A model generated the notes under the pieces. The model worked only from the letters and a program-made list of their open reading frames with translations, made no database searches and had not been told where the DNA came from. Both the position numbers and the translations under genes were made by a program. Source: Mesorhizobium plurifarium (GTDB lineage: Bacteria > Pseudomonadota > Alphaproteobacteria > Rhizobiales > Rhizobiaceae). Taken from it: a stretch of DNA of 64,000 nt. Position 1 is the stretch's first letter. Each line of letters begins with the position of its first letter. Of the stretch, positions 51,540 through 60,663 are shown piece by piece. The stretch is from positions 188,107 through 252,106 of the forward strand of contig CCNB01000043.1 of the NCBI GenBank assembly GCA_000824785.1, written 5' to 3'.

Positions 51540-52625
51540 TCAGGCTTCGAACTGACAACTTGGCGTCGAGCGCGACAGCGCTGTTTCCTCGGCGTCCATC
51601 TCGGCTTCGATGCCGTCGAAAAGCGGCGTCGACATATAGCGCTCACCGGTGTCGGGCAGCATGCACAGGATGACCGAACCGGCCGGCGCGGTGCCCGCGA
51701 TCTGCCGCGCGACGGCGAAGGTGGCGCCGCCGGAGATGCCGGTGAAGATGCCTTCCTGCTGCGCCAGCGCTTTCGCCCATTTGATGCCTTCGGGGCCAGG
51801 GATCGGCACCACCTGGTCATAGTAGCGCTGGTCGATCGCCTCCTGCAGCACGTTGGGGATGAAGTCCGGCGTCCAGCCCTGGATCGGATGCGGCTCGAAA
51901 GCTGGGTGGCTGGCAGCCGGCGCGCCGCCGGCGCCGCGCTCCTGCCCCTTGCCGCTGCCGACCAGTTGGGCGTTCGCCGGCTCGGCGAGCACTATTCTGA
52001 CCTCCGGCCGCTCGCGGCGCAGCACGCGGCCGACCCCGGCGACCGTGCCGCCGGTGCCGTAGCCGGTGACCAGATAATCCAGCCTGGAGCCGGCGAAATC
52101 ATTGATGATCTCGCGCGCCGTCGTCGCCTCGTGGATGGCGGCATTGGCCTCGGTCTCGAACTGGCGCGCCAAGAACCAGCCGTTCGCCTCGGCGAGCTCG
52201 ACCGCCTTCTTGTACATGCCGAAGCCCTTCTGGGCGCGCGGCGTCAGCACCACCTTGGCGCCTAGCATGCGCATCAGCTTGCGGCGCTCGATGGAGAAGC
52301 TGTCGGCCATCGTCACCACCAGCGGATAGCCTTTCTGCGCGCAGACCATGGCAAGGCCGATGCCGGTGTTGCCGCTCGTTGCCTCGACCACGGTCTGGCC
52401 GGGCTTGAGCTTACCGCTGCGCTCGCCTTCCTCGATGATGTTGAGCGCCAGCCGGTCCTTCACCGAGGCCGCAGGATTGAAGAACTCGGCCTTCACATAG
52501 ATCGTCGCGTGACCCGGCCCGAGATTGTTGATGCGGATGACCGGCGTGTCGCCGACCGTGTCGAGAATGCTGTCGAATAGCCTGCCGCGCCCGGCCGTGG
52601 TCCTGATCTTCAACTGATGCAACAT
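51540..52625 (-). CDS. cysK: Cysteine synthase A-like PLP enzyme
   Basis: O-acetylserine sulfhydrylase makes cysteine from O-acetylserine and sulfide. The 361-residue protein has the PLP lysine in PAASVKDRLA, the TSGNTGIGLA loop and GTGGTVAGVG, all characteristic of CysK/CysM. An insertion of about 25 residues (GSGKGQERGAGGAPAASHP region, near 225) and a C-terminal extension of about 30 residues make it longer than E. coli CysK. ATG at 52625, with GAGGAGAAAG before it. It is divergent from the TPR regulator; the two share 171 bases with a perfect inverted repeat. A cystathionine beta-synthase-like role is also possible. Confidence 0.88.
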   Translation of the reverse strand: MLHQLKIRTTAGRGRLFDSILDTVGDTPVIRINNLGPGHATIYVKAEFFNPAASVKDRLALNIIEEGERSGKLKPGQTVVEATSGNTGIGLAMVCAQKGYPLVVTMADSFSIERRKLMRMLGAKVVLTPRAQKGFGMYKKAVELAEANGWFLARQFETEANAAIHEATTAREIINDFAGSRLDYLVTGYGTGGTVAGVGRVLRRERPEVRIVLAEPANAQLVGSGKGQERGAGGAPAASHPAFEPHPIQGWTPDFIPNVLQEAIDQRYYDQVVPIPGPEGIKWAKALAQQEGIFTGISGGATFAVARQIAGTAPAGSVILCMLPDTGERYMSTPLFDGIEAEMDAEETALSRSTPSCQFEA

Positions 52626-52716
52626 GGGGCTTTCTCCTCGAATCTCACATGCCGGTTACAAACCGGCGGATTGGGCGGCGCGGTTTCGACACCTTGCCGC
52701 GTTAGGTTGCTTGATC

Positions 52717-52733
52717 TGCCGCAAAATGCGGCA
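52717..52733. promoter_or_regulatory. Inverted repeat between cysK and the BTAD-type regulator
   Basis: TGCCGCA (52717–52723) and TGCGGCA (52727–52733) form a perfect 7-base inverted repeat around AAA. It lies in the 171-base region between divergent cysK and the regulator gene. Half-site TTGCCGC recurs at about 52694. A candidate operator for either gene. Confidence 0.5.
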
Positions 52734-52796
52734 ACGGCGGCGTTCCGGCGCGGAATGGGGCCGCCGGCTGCCTCCTGTCATCTTTGGTGATAGACT

Positions 52797-54863
52797 ATGG
52801 ACCAATTGGCCAGCGTTGGAGAAAGCGTGGAAACATACGTGGAATCCACCCGATCGAGGCTGAACGACCGTGTTGGCCTGTCCGTAAGGCTGCTCGGACA
52901 ACTGACGATTGCTCGCGACGGAGTGCCGGTTACCTTGCCCTCGTCGCGCAAGCTGCGCGCGCTGCTGGCCTATCTGGCGCTGGCGCCTCACCCTGTCAGC
53001 CGCAGCCGGCTTTGCGAACTACTCTGGGACGTGCCCAACGATCCGCGCGGCGAGCTTCGCTGGTGCCTGAGCAAGCTGCGCGCCGCGCTGGATGAACCGG
53101 CCTTGCGCCGGATCGAGACCGAGGGCGACACCGTGGCGCTTCGCCTCGGCGGTGCGAACGTCGATGCCGTCGAGGCGGCCGCCGCGGTGGCGGAAGGGAT
53201 CGAGACGCTTGGCCTCGACCGTCTGCGGACGCTTGCGCAACTGTTCGCCGGCGACTTTCTCGACGGGCTGGAGCTCGATCGCAGCCCGCATTTCGGCAGC
53301 TGGCTGACGGCGCAGCGCCGCCGTTTCAGTGCCTGCCAGGTCGCGGTTCTGGAGCACATCATCGGCCTTGTTCCGCAGGGAGCCGATGAAGCCGGCGCCT
53401 ATATCGACAAATGGCTGGAGCTTGCGCCCTTCGACGGCCGTGCCCATGTGGCGCTGCTGGAAAACCTGGCCCGGCGCGGACAGATCGGCGCCGGCGAGGA
53501 GCACCTTGCCACCGCGGCGGAGCTGTTTCACTCCGAAGAGCTGGATTTCACGCCATTGCGCGAAGCGTGGCAGGAGATACGAGCCCGGCACGCCGGCGCA
53601 ACGCCATGCGCCCGGTCCGGGCCGTCTTTCCCGATATCGGATTCGCCGATCGCCGCGATCGAATCCGAACCCGCGGCGACGCGCCGGGCCTCGCTCGCTG
53701 TGATGCCGTTTGCGGAGCGCCCCGGCGGCGGCTTCCGTGGCGGGCTTGCCGACGGCCTCACGCATGACATCATCACGCGGCTTGCCAAGCTTCGCGATTT
53801 CTTCGTCATCGCCCGCGGCTCGGTCTTCGCGCTCGCCGAAAAGGACATCGCGCCGGAAGACGCCGGACGCCGGCTGAATGTCGACTATGTCGCGACGGGC
53901 TCGGTGCGGGCTCTGCCGGGCCGGTTTGTCATCTCGGTCGAGCTTGCCGAGGTCCGCACGGCAAGGATCGTCTGGGCCGAGACCTTCGAGCACAAGCCCG
54001 ACGACATCTTCATCGTCATCGAGGATATCGGCAACAGCATCGTCTCTTCCATCGCCGCCGAGATCGCGACGGTGGAGCGTAACCGCGCATTGCTGAAGGC
54101 GCCCAATTCGCTCAACGCCTGGGAAGCCTATCATCGCGGCCTCTGGCACATGTATCGCTTCACCCGCCAGGAAAACGAGCTGGCGCAGCATTTCTTCGGC
54201 GAGGCATTGAAGCTGGACCCCACTTTCGCTCGCGCCTATGCCGGCATGTCCTTCACCCACTGGCAGAACGCTTTCCAGCGCTGGGGCGACCGCGACCGCG
54301 AAACCGCGCTTGCCTTCGAAAGCGCCGGCCAGAGCCTCTTGGTCGACGACCGCAACCCTGCCGCCCACTGGGCGATGGGCCGCGCGCTATGGCTGCGCGG
54401 AGAACAAGACGGCGCGCTGCTGGAACTGGCGAGCGCCGTCGACCTCAGTCCCAATTTCGCGCTCGGCCATTACGCGTTGTCCTTCGTCCATTCGCAGTCG
54501 GGCGATCCGCGATCGGCGATCGGCTCATCCGACCATTCGCGCCATCTCAGCCCCTTCGATCCGCTGCTGTTCGGCATGATGGGCGCACGCGCCATGGCGC
54601 ATGCGCGGCTCGGCGAATTCGAAGCGGCGGCCGAATGGGCGCTGAAGGCGGCCGCAAGGCCGAACGCCCATGTCATCATCCTGGCGATCGCCGCACATTG
54701 CCTTGCGCTGGCCGGCCGGCAGGACGAGGCGCGCAGCTTCGCCAACGCGATCCGCAACACCTTGCCCAACTATCGCGCCGACGATTTCATCGCCACCTTC
54801 CGCTTCGACCGGGACGGAGAAACCCTGTTCCGGAAGGGCGCCAAGCTGATCGGGCTGAATTGA
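52797..54863 (+). CDS. BTAD/winged-helix regulator with TolB-like domain and TPRs
   Basis: The 688-residue protein has four parts. A SARP-like winged helix (about 28–110: LSVRLLGQLTIARDGVPVTLPSSRKLRALLAYLALA) leads to a BTAD-type helical domain (about 115–270). A CadC/TolB-like beta domain follows (about 300–430: SLAVMPFAERPGGGFRGGLADGLTHDIITRLAKL), with its VGFxV-like VATGSVRALPGRFVISVELAE. TPR repeats make up the rest (FFGEALKLDPTFARAYAGMS). Similar proteins control local operons or sense small molecules. It is divergent from cysK and followed convergently by a persulfide dioxygenase, so a sulfur role is likely. It has no membrane helix. Confidence 0.85.
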   Translation: MDQLASVGESVETYVESTRSRLNDRVGLSVRLLGQLTIARDGVPVTLPSSRKLRALLAYLALAPHPVSRSRLCELLWDVPNDPRGELRWCLSKLRAALDEPALRRIETEGDTVALRLGGANVDAVEAAAAVAEGIETLGLDRLRTLAQLFAGDFLDGLELDRSPHFGSWLTAQRRRFSACQVAVLEHIIGLVPQGADEAGAYIDKWLELAPFDGRAHVALLENLARRGQIGAGEEHLATAAELFHSEELDFTPLREAWQEIRARHAGATPCARSGPSFPISDSPIAAIESEPAATRRASLAVMPFAERPGGGFRGGLADGLTHDIITRLAKLRDFFVIARGSVFALAEKDIAPEDAGRRLNVDYVATGSVRALPGRFVISVELAEVRTARIVWAETFEHKPDDIFIVIEDIGNSIVSSIAAEIATVERNRALLKAPNSLNAWEAYHRGLWHMYRFTRQENELAQHFFGEALKLDPTFARAYAGMSFTHWQNAFQRWGDRDRETALAFESAGQSLLVDDRNPAAHWAMGRALWLRGEQDGALLELASAVDLSPNFALGHYALSFVHSQSGDPRSAIGSSDHSRHLSPFDPLLFGMMGARAMAHARLGEFEAAAEWALKAAARPNAHVIILAIAAHCLALAGRQDEARSFANAIRNTLPNYRADDFIATFRFDRDGETLFRKGAKLIGLN

Positions 54864-54876
54864 ATCCAGCCGGTTG

Positions 54877-55914
54877 CTAGTGGGATAGCGGCCCGCTGGC
54901 TTTCCGCCAGGCGTCGATGCCGCCCTGGATGTGGCGGGCGCTCGAAATCCCGACATCCTGCGCCGCTTGCACCGCCATCGCCGAGCGCTCGCCGAAGGCG
55001 CAGTAGAACAGGAGCTGTTTGCTGGTCGATTTCGCCAGCTCGTGCAGCATGCCGCCGGCGGCGATGTTCTCCTGCAGCCGCGCATAGGGCAGATGGATTG
55101 CGCCTGGGATGACGCCGTGGCGCTCGCGTTCGGACTGCTCGCGCAGGTCGATCAACGCCACGTCGGGCCGCCCGACCAGGGCCAGCGCCTGCTCCGCGCT
55201 CACCGCCCAGCCGCGGGCGGCGATGTCGTCCTGATGCAGTCCGACCCGCATGTTCGCCGGCACGGCCACGTCCATCATTTTCGGGTTGGACAGGTTGAGA
55301 TTGTTCATGATGTTCACATACTCGTCGACCGACTTCACCTGCAGGCGCGGGTTGAAGGCCTTTTCCTCGCCGATCGTCGACACGGTCTCGCCCTTGTAGT
55401 CATGCGCCGGGAAGATCAGCGTCTCGTCGGGCAGCTTGAGCAGGCGGCCGAAGATCGATTCATACTGCTGGCGCGGATCGCCGTTCTGGAAATCGGTGCG
55501 GCCGGTGCCGCGGATGAGCAGCGTGTCGCCGGTGAAGACCCGATCCGGCAGGACGAAGCTGTAGGAATCGTCGGTATGGCCGGGCGTGTAGATCACGTCG
55601 AGCGCCAGCCCTTCGATCCCGAGCTTGTCGCCGTCGGCAAGCCGCATCGACACCACGTCGGCCTTGGTCTGCTCGCCCATCACGGTCACGCAATGCGTCC
55701 TGTCGCGCAGCGCGCCGAGGCCGGTGATGTGGTCGGCATGAAGATGCGTGTCCACCGCCTTGACCAGCCTGAGATCGAGCTCGTTGACGAGCTGCAGATA
55801 GCGCTCGACCTTCTCCAGCACTGGATCGATGATGAGCGCCTCGCCGCCGCGCCGGCTGGCGAGCAGGTAGGAGTAGGTGCCCGAAACGGAATCGAAGAGC
55901 TGACGGAAGATCAT
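54877..55914 (-). CDS. Persulfide dioxygenase–rhodanese fusion (Blh-like)
   Basis: The 345-residue protein fuses an ETHE1-type metallo-beta-lactamase domain (about 1–235: the iron ligands in DTHLHADHITG, TPGHTDDSYSF, FTGDTLLIRGTGRTDFQ and PAHDYKG) to a rhodanese domain (about 250–345, with active-site Cys in CAFGERS). Such fusions oxidise glutathione persulfide to sulfite and thiosulfate during sulfide detoxification, and are controlled by BigR or by sulfide sensors in other rhizobia. ATG at 55914 starts the family N-terminus (MIFRQLFD). It converges with the BTAD regulator, 13 bases apart; no BigR gene adjoins. Confidence 0.9.
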   Translation of the reverse strand: MIFRQLFDSVSGTYSYLLASRRGGEALIIDPVLEKVERYLQLVNELDLRLVKAVDTHLHADHITGLGALRDRTHCVTVMGEQTKADVVSMRLADGDKLGIEGLALDVIYTPGHTDDSYSFVLPDRVFTGDTLLIRGTGRTDFQNGDPRQQYESIFGRLLKLPDETLIFPAHDYKGETVSTIGEEKAFNPRLQVKSVDEYVNIMNNLNLSNPKMMDVAVPANMRVGLHQDDIAARGWAVSAEQALALVGRPDVALIDLREQSERERHGVIPGAIHLPYARLQENIAAGGMLHELAKSTSKQLLFYCAFGERSAMAVQAAQDVGISSARHIQGGIDAWRKASGPLSH

Positions 55915-56127
55915 CGTCGCATACCCGCTGCGTTTCCGCACCGCGCGGGTGCCGTCCGCGCGATCGCAGCAATACCCTACCGCATTGAGGCGCGGAATCG
56001 GAATGGATTTCGAAAAAAATATGGGCCGGAAGCCTGCCATTCCCCATAGCGAGGAATCACAAGCTTCGAAGGCCGGCGCGAGGTCTTGTCGGGCAACACC
56101 CTCAGAAGCTTTTGTCCGCGAGGAAGC

Positions 56128-57309
56128 CTACCGCCTCAGCACGGCGCTCAGCACGTCCCTGATGCCGATCGCGCCGACGAAGCGCGAGCCCTCGTCGAAC
56201 AGCGCCACCGGCGCCGTCTGCGAGCGATGCATGGCGAGCATCACCGTTTTCAGCGGCGTGCCGGGATTGGCCCAGAACACCTGCGCTCCTTCCTCCGGCT
56301 GGCGCTCGACATCGGCGCAGGAGACCCACACCGCCGGCTTGCCGTCGCGTTCGGCCGCGGCCACAAGGCCATGCTCGTCGATCTTGAAGCGCGTCGTCTT
56401 GCGCCGGTCGAGCCACACCCAGCCATTGTCGCCCTGCTCCAGATCGCGGCGGTCCCGCATCACGTTCCACGCCGTCAGCACCGACAGCGGGTTCACATTG
56501 GCGATGAAGTCGCGGACATAGTCGTTGGCTGGGCGCAAGACGATGTCTTCCGGCGCGCCGGTCTGGACGATGCGGCCGCCCTCCATGATCGTGATGTGGC
56601 TGCCGATCTTCAGCGCCTCCTCGAGGTCGTGGCTGACGAAGATGATGGTCTTCTTGAGCTCGGCCTGCAGCTGCAGCAATTCGTCCTGCAGCTTGGTGCG
56701 GATCAGCGGGTCGAGCGCCGAGAACGGCTCGTCCATCAGAAGGATCGGCGCCTCGGTGGCGAAGGCGCGGGCGAGGCCGACGCGCTGCTGCATGCCGCCG
56801 GAGAGCTCGTGCGCGTATTTCTTCGACCACTGATCGAGATGGACAAGCTGCAGCTGCTTCTGCACCCGCGCCTTGCGCTCGGCTTCCGGCACGCCGGCAA
56901 GCTCGAGGCCGAAGCCGACATTTTCCTCGACCGTGCGCCAGGGCAGCAGGCCGAACTGCTGGAACACCATGGCCACCTGCTTCTGTCGCAACCGCCGCAA
57001 GGTCGCCTCGTCGCAGGTGACGACATCGACGGTGCGGTCGCCGTCCTTGACCAGCACCTGGCCGCGCGACACGACGTTGAGCCGGTTGACGGCCCGAAGC
57101 AGGGTCGACTTGCCGGAGCCGGACAGCCCCATCAGCACCGATATCTCGCCTTCATGCACGGTGAGGCTGGCGCCAGCGCATCCCAGCACATTGCCGGTCT
57201 TTTCGAGGATTTCGGCACGCGTGGCGCCCTGGTCGATCATCGCCAGCGAACCTGCCTGGTCGGCGCCGAAGACGATGTCCACGTTCTTGAAATCAACCGC
57301 GACGGTCAT
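56128..57309 (-). CDS. choV: Choline ABC transporter, ATP-binding protein
   Basis: The 393-residue ATPase has Walker A GLSGSGKST, signature LSGGMQQRV and Walker B ILLMDEPFSALDP, and a C-terminal CBS-like domain (about 290–393: KTTRFKIDEHGLVAAAER to FVGAIGIRDVLSAV). It powers uptake of choline or related betaines as the third gene of choXWV. Its start overlaps the choW stop by four bases. The CBS region usually senses ionic strength or nucleotides in the ProV/OpuA class. Confidence 0.92.
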   Translation of the reverse strand: MTVAVDFKNVDIVFGADQAGSLAMIDQGATRAEILEKTGNVLGCAGASLTVHEGEISVLMGLSGSGKSTLLRAVNRLNVVSRGQVLVKDGDRTVDVVTCDEATLRRLRQKQVAMVFQQFGLLPWRTVEENVGFGLELAGVPEAERKARVQKQLQLVHLDQWSKKYAHELSGGMQQRVGLARAFATEAPILLMDEPFSALDPLIRTKLQDELLQLQAELKKTIIFVSHDLEEALKIGSHITIMEGGRIVQTGAPEDIVLRPANDYVRDFIANVNPLSVLTAWNVMRDRRDLEQGDNGWVWLDRRKTTRFKIDEHGLVAAAERDGKPAVWVSCADVERQPEEGAQVFWANPGTPLKTVMLAMHRSQTAPVALFDEGSRFVGAIGIRDVLSAVLRR

Positions 57310-58160
57310 TTCTTGCCTCCAACGCCGATGCGGGTCATGCGGTCGAGCACGATGGCGAGCACGACGATGGCGAGGCCCGCCTCAAGCCCGAGATCAATGC
57401 GGCGCGAGCCGAGCGCGCGGTTGATTTCCGTGCCGAGGCCGCCGGCGCCGATCAGCGCGGCGAACACCACCATGGACAGCGACAGCATGATCGATTGCGT
57501 CAGACCCGCCATGATGGTCGGCAGCGCCGAGGGCAGCTCCACCTTCCACAGAAGCTGACGCTTGGTGGCGCCGAACGCCTCGCCCGCTTCGATGATCGCC
57601 TTGGGCACCGAGACGACGCCGAGATGGGTGAGCCGCACGGCCGTCGGGATGACGAAGATGATGGTGACGATCAGGCCAGGCGCGTTGCCGAGGCCGAACA
57701 GGGTGAGCACCGGGATCAGGTAGACGAAGGTCGGCAGCGTCTGCATCAGGTCGAGCACCGGCAGCATGACGCGGTAGACCTTCGGCTTGTGCGCGGCCCA
57801 GATGCCGAGCGGCACGCCGATCGCCATCGCCATGGCGGCGGCGGCAACGACCAGCACCAGCGTCTGCACCGTCTGTTTCCACAGATTCTGGTTGATGATG
57901 AAGATCAGGCCGAGGAAGACGCCGATGGCGAGCGGACGCGAACGCTGCAAAAACCACGCGATGATCGCGATGACCAGCGCCAACAACACCGGCGGCACCA
58001 TCAGCAAAAGGTCCACCGCCCCGTCGAGGATGAAATTCAGCCCGTTTGAGAAGGCCCGGAAGATGGTGTCGAAATTGTCGGTCAGGAAGCTGAAGAAGGC
58101 CTTGCCCCATGGCCCGATCGGGATCTTGTAATCGGTCAGGAATTTAGAAATCGGATCCAT
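57306..58160 (-). CDS. choW: Choline ABC transporter, permease
   Basis: The 284-residue permease of the ProW/OpuAB class has about six membrane helices and the EAA-type loop (IEAGEAFGATKRQLLWKVELPSALPTIMAG). The N-terminal segment DPISKFLTDYKIPIGPWGKAFFSFLTDNF is characteristic of ChoW. Middle gene of choXWV. It starts 64 bases downstream of an intrinsic terminator. Confidence 0.92.
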   Translation of the reverse strand: MDPISKFLTDYKIPIGPWGKAFFSFLTDNFDTIFRAFSNGLNFILDGAVDLLLMVPPVLLALVIAIIAWFLQRSRPLAIGVFLGLIFIINQNLWKQTVQTLVLVVAAAAMAMAIGVPLGIWAAHKPKVYRVMLPVLDLMQTLPTFVYLIPVLTLFGLGNAPGLIVTIIFVIPTAVRLTHLGVVSVPKAIIEAGEAFGATKRQLLWKVELPSALPTIMAGLTQSIMLSLSMVVFAALIGAGGLGTEINRALGSRRIDLGLEAGLAIVVLAIVLDRMTRIGVGGKK

Positions 58161-58224
58161 CTTTCCCCTCTCGGCTTCGCCGCGCTTGCCGCACGGTCAT
58201 CCTCTCACGTCTCCAGGCATATGA

Positions 58225-58257
58225 AAAAGGGCAGCCTCTTCAAGGGGCTGCCCTTTT
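58225..58257 (-). terminator. Intrinsic terminator inside choXWV
   Basis: AAAAGGGCAGCC (58225–58236) and GGCTGCCCTTTT (58246–58257) pair perfectly around a nine-base loop. On the minus strand a T-run follows. It lies between choX (upstream in transcription) and choW, so readthrough should set a surplus of binding protein over membrane components. Confidence 0.85.
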
Positions 58258-58284
58258 CCGGAAATCATGCCGGTCCCAAGCGGA

Positions 58285-59220
58285 TCAGCCCCCGAGCGCG
58301 GTCTTGACGGCCGCAGCCGCGTCGCCGCCGTCGAAGGTGGTGACGCCGGCGATCCAGGGCGCGACCGCATCCTGATGCTTCGTCAGCCAGTCCTTCGCCA
58401 CCGTCTGCGGGTCGCCACCCTTCAGGATCGCGTCCATCATCTCGCCTTCCATGTCGAGATTGAACTTCAAATTGGCGATGAACTTGCCGGCGTTCGGGCA
58501 TTCGGTGGTGTAGCCCTTGCGCACAATGGTGTAGACGGTGGCGGCGCCGAAGCCGCTGTCGCCCATGCCGTCGAGATAGGTGATCTTCATGGCGCCCATC
58601 ACCGGATGCGGCGTCCAGCCGAGGAAGGCGATCCACTCATTGTTCTTCATCGACTGCTCGGCCTGTGTCAGCATGCCGGCTTCCGACGACTCGACCAGTT
58701 CGAAGCCCTCGAGATTGTCCTTCGGGTTCTTGATCATGTCGAGGATGATGCGGTTGCCGTCATTTCCGGCCTCGATGCCGTAGATCTTGCCGTTGAACTT
58801 GTCCTTGAACTTGCCGAGATCGGTCAGCGTCTTGACGCCGGCATCCGCGACATAGGTCGGCACGACGATGCCGTAACCGGCGCCCGTCAAATTGGTGCTG
58901 ATCGTCTCGATCGAGCCCTCTTTGGTGTAGTCCTTGATATCGTTGGTCATCGACGGCATCCAGTTGCCGAGGAAGACGTCGAGGTCCTTGTTCTTCAGCG
59001 AGGCCATGGTCACCGGCACCGAGAGCTGGATCGTCTGTGGCTCATAGCCGAGCGCGGTGAGCAGCACCGAGGCGAGGCCCGTGGTGGCCTGGATGTCGGT
59101 CCAGCCGACGTCCGAAAGGCGGACCGCCTTGCAGCTCGCCGGATCGCCGGCATAAGCGGCGGTCGTGGATAGAAGCGCCGCGAGGCCGAGGCCTGCGACG
59201 AAGGATTTCATACGCGACAT
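58285..59220 (-). CDS. choX: Choline ABC transporter, periplasmic binding protein
   Basis: The 311-residue protein has a signal peptide (SFVAGLGLAALLSTTAAYAGDP) and the ChoX/OpuAC core with ligand-cage aromatic residues (RLSDVGWTDIQATTGLASVLLTALGYEP, FLGNWMPSM, AFLGWTPHPV). Rhizobial ChoX binds choline with high affinity and acetylcholine less well. ATG at 59220 (MSRMKSF) is chosen; GGGAGAAAA lies before it. It is first in choXWV, followed by an intrinsic terminator. Confidence 0.92.
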   Translation of the reverse strand: MSRMKSFVAGLGLAALLSTTAAYAGDPASCKAVRLSDVGWTDIQATTGLASVLLTALGYEPQTIQLSVPVTMASLKNKDLDVFLGNWMPSMTNDIKDYTKEGSIETISTNLTGAGYGIVVPTYVADAGVKTLTDLGKFKDKFNGKIYGIEAGNDGNRIILDMIKNPKDNLEGFELVESSEAGMLTQAEQSMKNNEWIAFLGWTPHPVMGAMKITYLDGMGDSGFGAATVYTIVRKGYTTECPNAGKFIANLKFNLDMEGEMMDAILKGGDPQTVAKDWLTKHQDAVAPWIAGVTTFDGGDAAAAVKTALGG

Positions 59221-59302
59221 GAACTTTTCTCCCATTGGAACTTCGAGGCAAAGCGAAGTCACGGTTCTTGCGCCCGCCTTGTTTCGTCAGCCAAACACCA
59301 TT

Positions 59303-59326
59303 TTGAAGCTGTTTCAAGCGCTTCAA
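59303..59326. promoter_or_regulatory. Inverted repeat upstream of choX
   Basis: TTGAAGC (59303–59309) and GCTTCAA (59320–59326) are reverse complements 10 bases apart, about 83 bases before the choX start in a 250-base region shared with divergent tdk. It could be an operator for a choline-responsive regulator. Short arms leave doubt. Confidence 0.4.
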
Positions 59327-59470
59327 CATCACGACGAACGGCGCGCGCTGGCCATTAAGCGACATGACAGGCTTTTGAACGACATCGGATTTTAGACGGC
59401 AGGGAGTTTTTGGTGGACGGAGCCGCAGGCCCCCTCCCCGTGCGCCGACATGTGAGCTTAGAAGGACGGC

Positions 59471-60082
59471 ATGGCCAAGCTTTACTTCCACTACGCGACG
59501 ATGAACGCCGGCAAGACGACCATGCTCTTGCAGGCGTCCTACAACTATCGCGAACGCGGCATGTCGACGATGCTGTTCGTCGCCGGCCACTATCGCAAGG
59601 GCGACAGCGGACTGATCTCGTCGCGCATCGGCCTCGAATCCGGGGCCGAGATGTTCCGCGACGGCGACGATCTTTATGCCAGGGTCGCCGAGCATCACCA
59701 ACATGCCCCGGTGCATTGCATCTTTGTCGACGAGGCGCAGTTCCTCGAGGAGGAACAGGTCTGGCAGCTCGCCCGCATCGCCGATCGCCTGGGCATTCCG
59801 GTCATGTGCTACGGCCTGCGCACCGACTTCCAGGGCAATCTGTTCCCCGGCTCGCGCGCGCTGCTCGCCATCGCCGACGACCTGCGCGAGGTGCGCACCA
59901 TCTGCCGCTGCGGCCGCAAGGCGACAATGGTGGTGCGGCTCGGACCCGACGGCAAGGTGGCGAAGCAGGGGGAGCAAGTGGCGATCGGCAAGGACGTCTA
60001 TGTCTCGCTCTGCCGCCGCCATTGGGAAGAGGAGATGGGCAGGGCCGAACCCGATGACTTCATCGGTTTTGTGGGCCCTTGA
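59471..60082 (+). CDS. tdk: Thymidine kinase
   Basis: TK1-type kinase phosphorylates thymidine with ATP. The 203-residue product has the P-loop YATMNAGKTTMLLQ, the Walker B IFVDEAQFL, the lasso region and the zinc-binding cysteines (CRCGRKATM and CRRHW). ATG at 59471. Length is typical of bacterial TK1. It is divergent from choX and followed after 135 bases by a cytochrome c gene. Confidence 0.96.
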   Translation: MAKLYFHYATMNAGKTTMLLQASYNYRERGMSTMLFVAGHYRKGDSGLISSRIGLESGAEMFRDGDDLYARVAEHHQHAPVHCIFVDEAQFLEEEQVWQLARIADRLGIPVMCYGLRTDFQGNLFPGSRALLAIADDLREVRTICRCGRKATMVVRLGPDGKVAKQGEQVAIGKDVYVSLCRRHWEEEMGRAEPDDFIGFVGP

Positions 60083-60216
60083 GCCGGAAGCTTTTTTGAC
60101 TGCCGGTCGTCGGGTAGCCGGCTGCCACCCTCTTGCAGTCGTGCGATCTATGCTGCCTTTGTTAAGGTCGGCGCTCTAATTTCCCGCCCAGCCAGAACCA
60201 GCCGGAGAATCCCGCA

Positions 60217-60606
60217 ATGTTTCGAGCCATGGTGTCCGCCGTCGTTTTGCTGTTCGCCGGCGGCCTGGCCGCGCATGCCGGTGGCGATGCGGCGCTGGGC
60301 AAGAAGGTCTTCAACCGCTGCATGGCCTGCCATGAGGCGGCAAGTGACCGCGACAAGGTCGGCCCGCATCTGCTGGGTGTCGTCGGCCGCAAGGCCGGCT
60401 CGGCGGAAAGTTTCCAGAGCCGTTATTCGCAAGCCATGAAGGATGCCGGCGCCGCGGGCCTCGTCTGGGACGAAGCCAACCTCACCGAATATCTCAAGGC
60501 GCCCAGGCAGAAGGTTCCCGGCAACAGGATGGCTTTTACCGGCCTGACCAGCAATGACGACATCGCCAACGTGATTGCCTATCTAAAGGCCGACCCCAAG
60601 CCCTGA
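60217..60606 (+). CDS. Small periplasmic class I cytochrome c
   Basis: The 129-residue protein has a signal peptide (VVLLFAGGLAAHAG), one haem motif CMACH (near residue 38), a KVGPHLLGVVGRKAGS block as in mitochondrial-type cytochromes c2, and the axial Met in PGNRMAFTGL. It likely accepts electrons from bc1 or donates to an oxidase. AGCCGGAGAA precedes the ATG. A perfect 17-base hairpin follows the stop. Confidence 0.93.
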   Translation: MFRAMVSAVVLLFAGGLAAHAGGDAALGKKVFNRCMACHEAASDRDKVGPHLLGVVGRKAGSAESFQSRYSQAMKDAGAAGLVWDEANLTEYLKAPRQKVPGNRMAFTGLTSNDDIANVIAYLKADPKP

Positions 60607-60624
60607 TCGCTATTGCAGAGAGAT

Positions 60625-60663
60625 AGAGCGGTTCGCCGTTTCCGGGAAACGGCGAACCGCTCT
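60625..60663. repeat. Perfect 17-base inverted repeat (RIME-like core)
   Basis: AGAGCGGTTCGCCGTTT (60625–60641) and its exact complement (60647–60663) flank CCGGG. The core recurs at 33647–33675. It directly follows the cytochrome c gene, so it may terminate that transcript, though no T-run is present. The rest of the 306-base gap to 60913 shows only A/T-rich promoter-like sequence. Confidence 0.75.

Noticed and set aside
55915..56127. Search for a BigR-type operator before the persulfide dioxygenase fusion
   Set aside because: The 213-base gap holds no AT-rich palindrome of the BigR type and no bigR gene adjoins. Control of the fusion by BigR is therefore not claimed.
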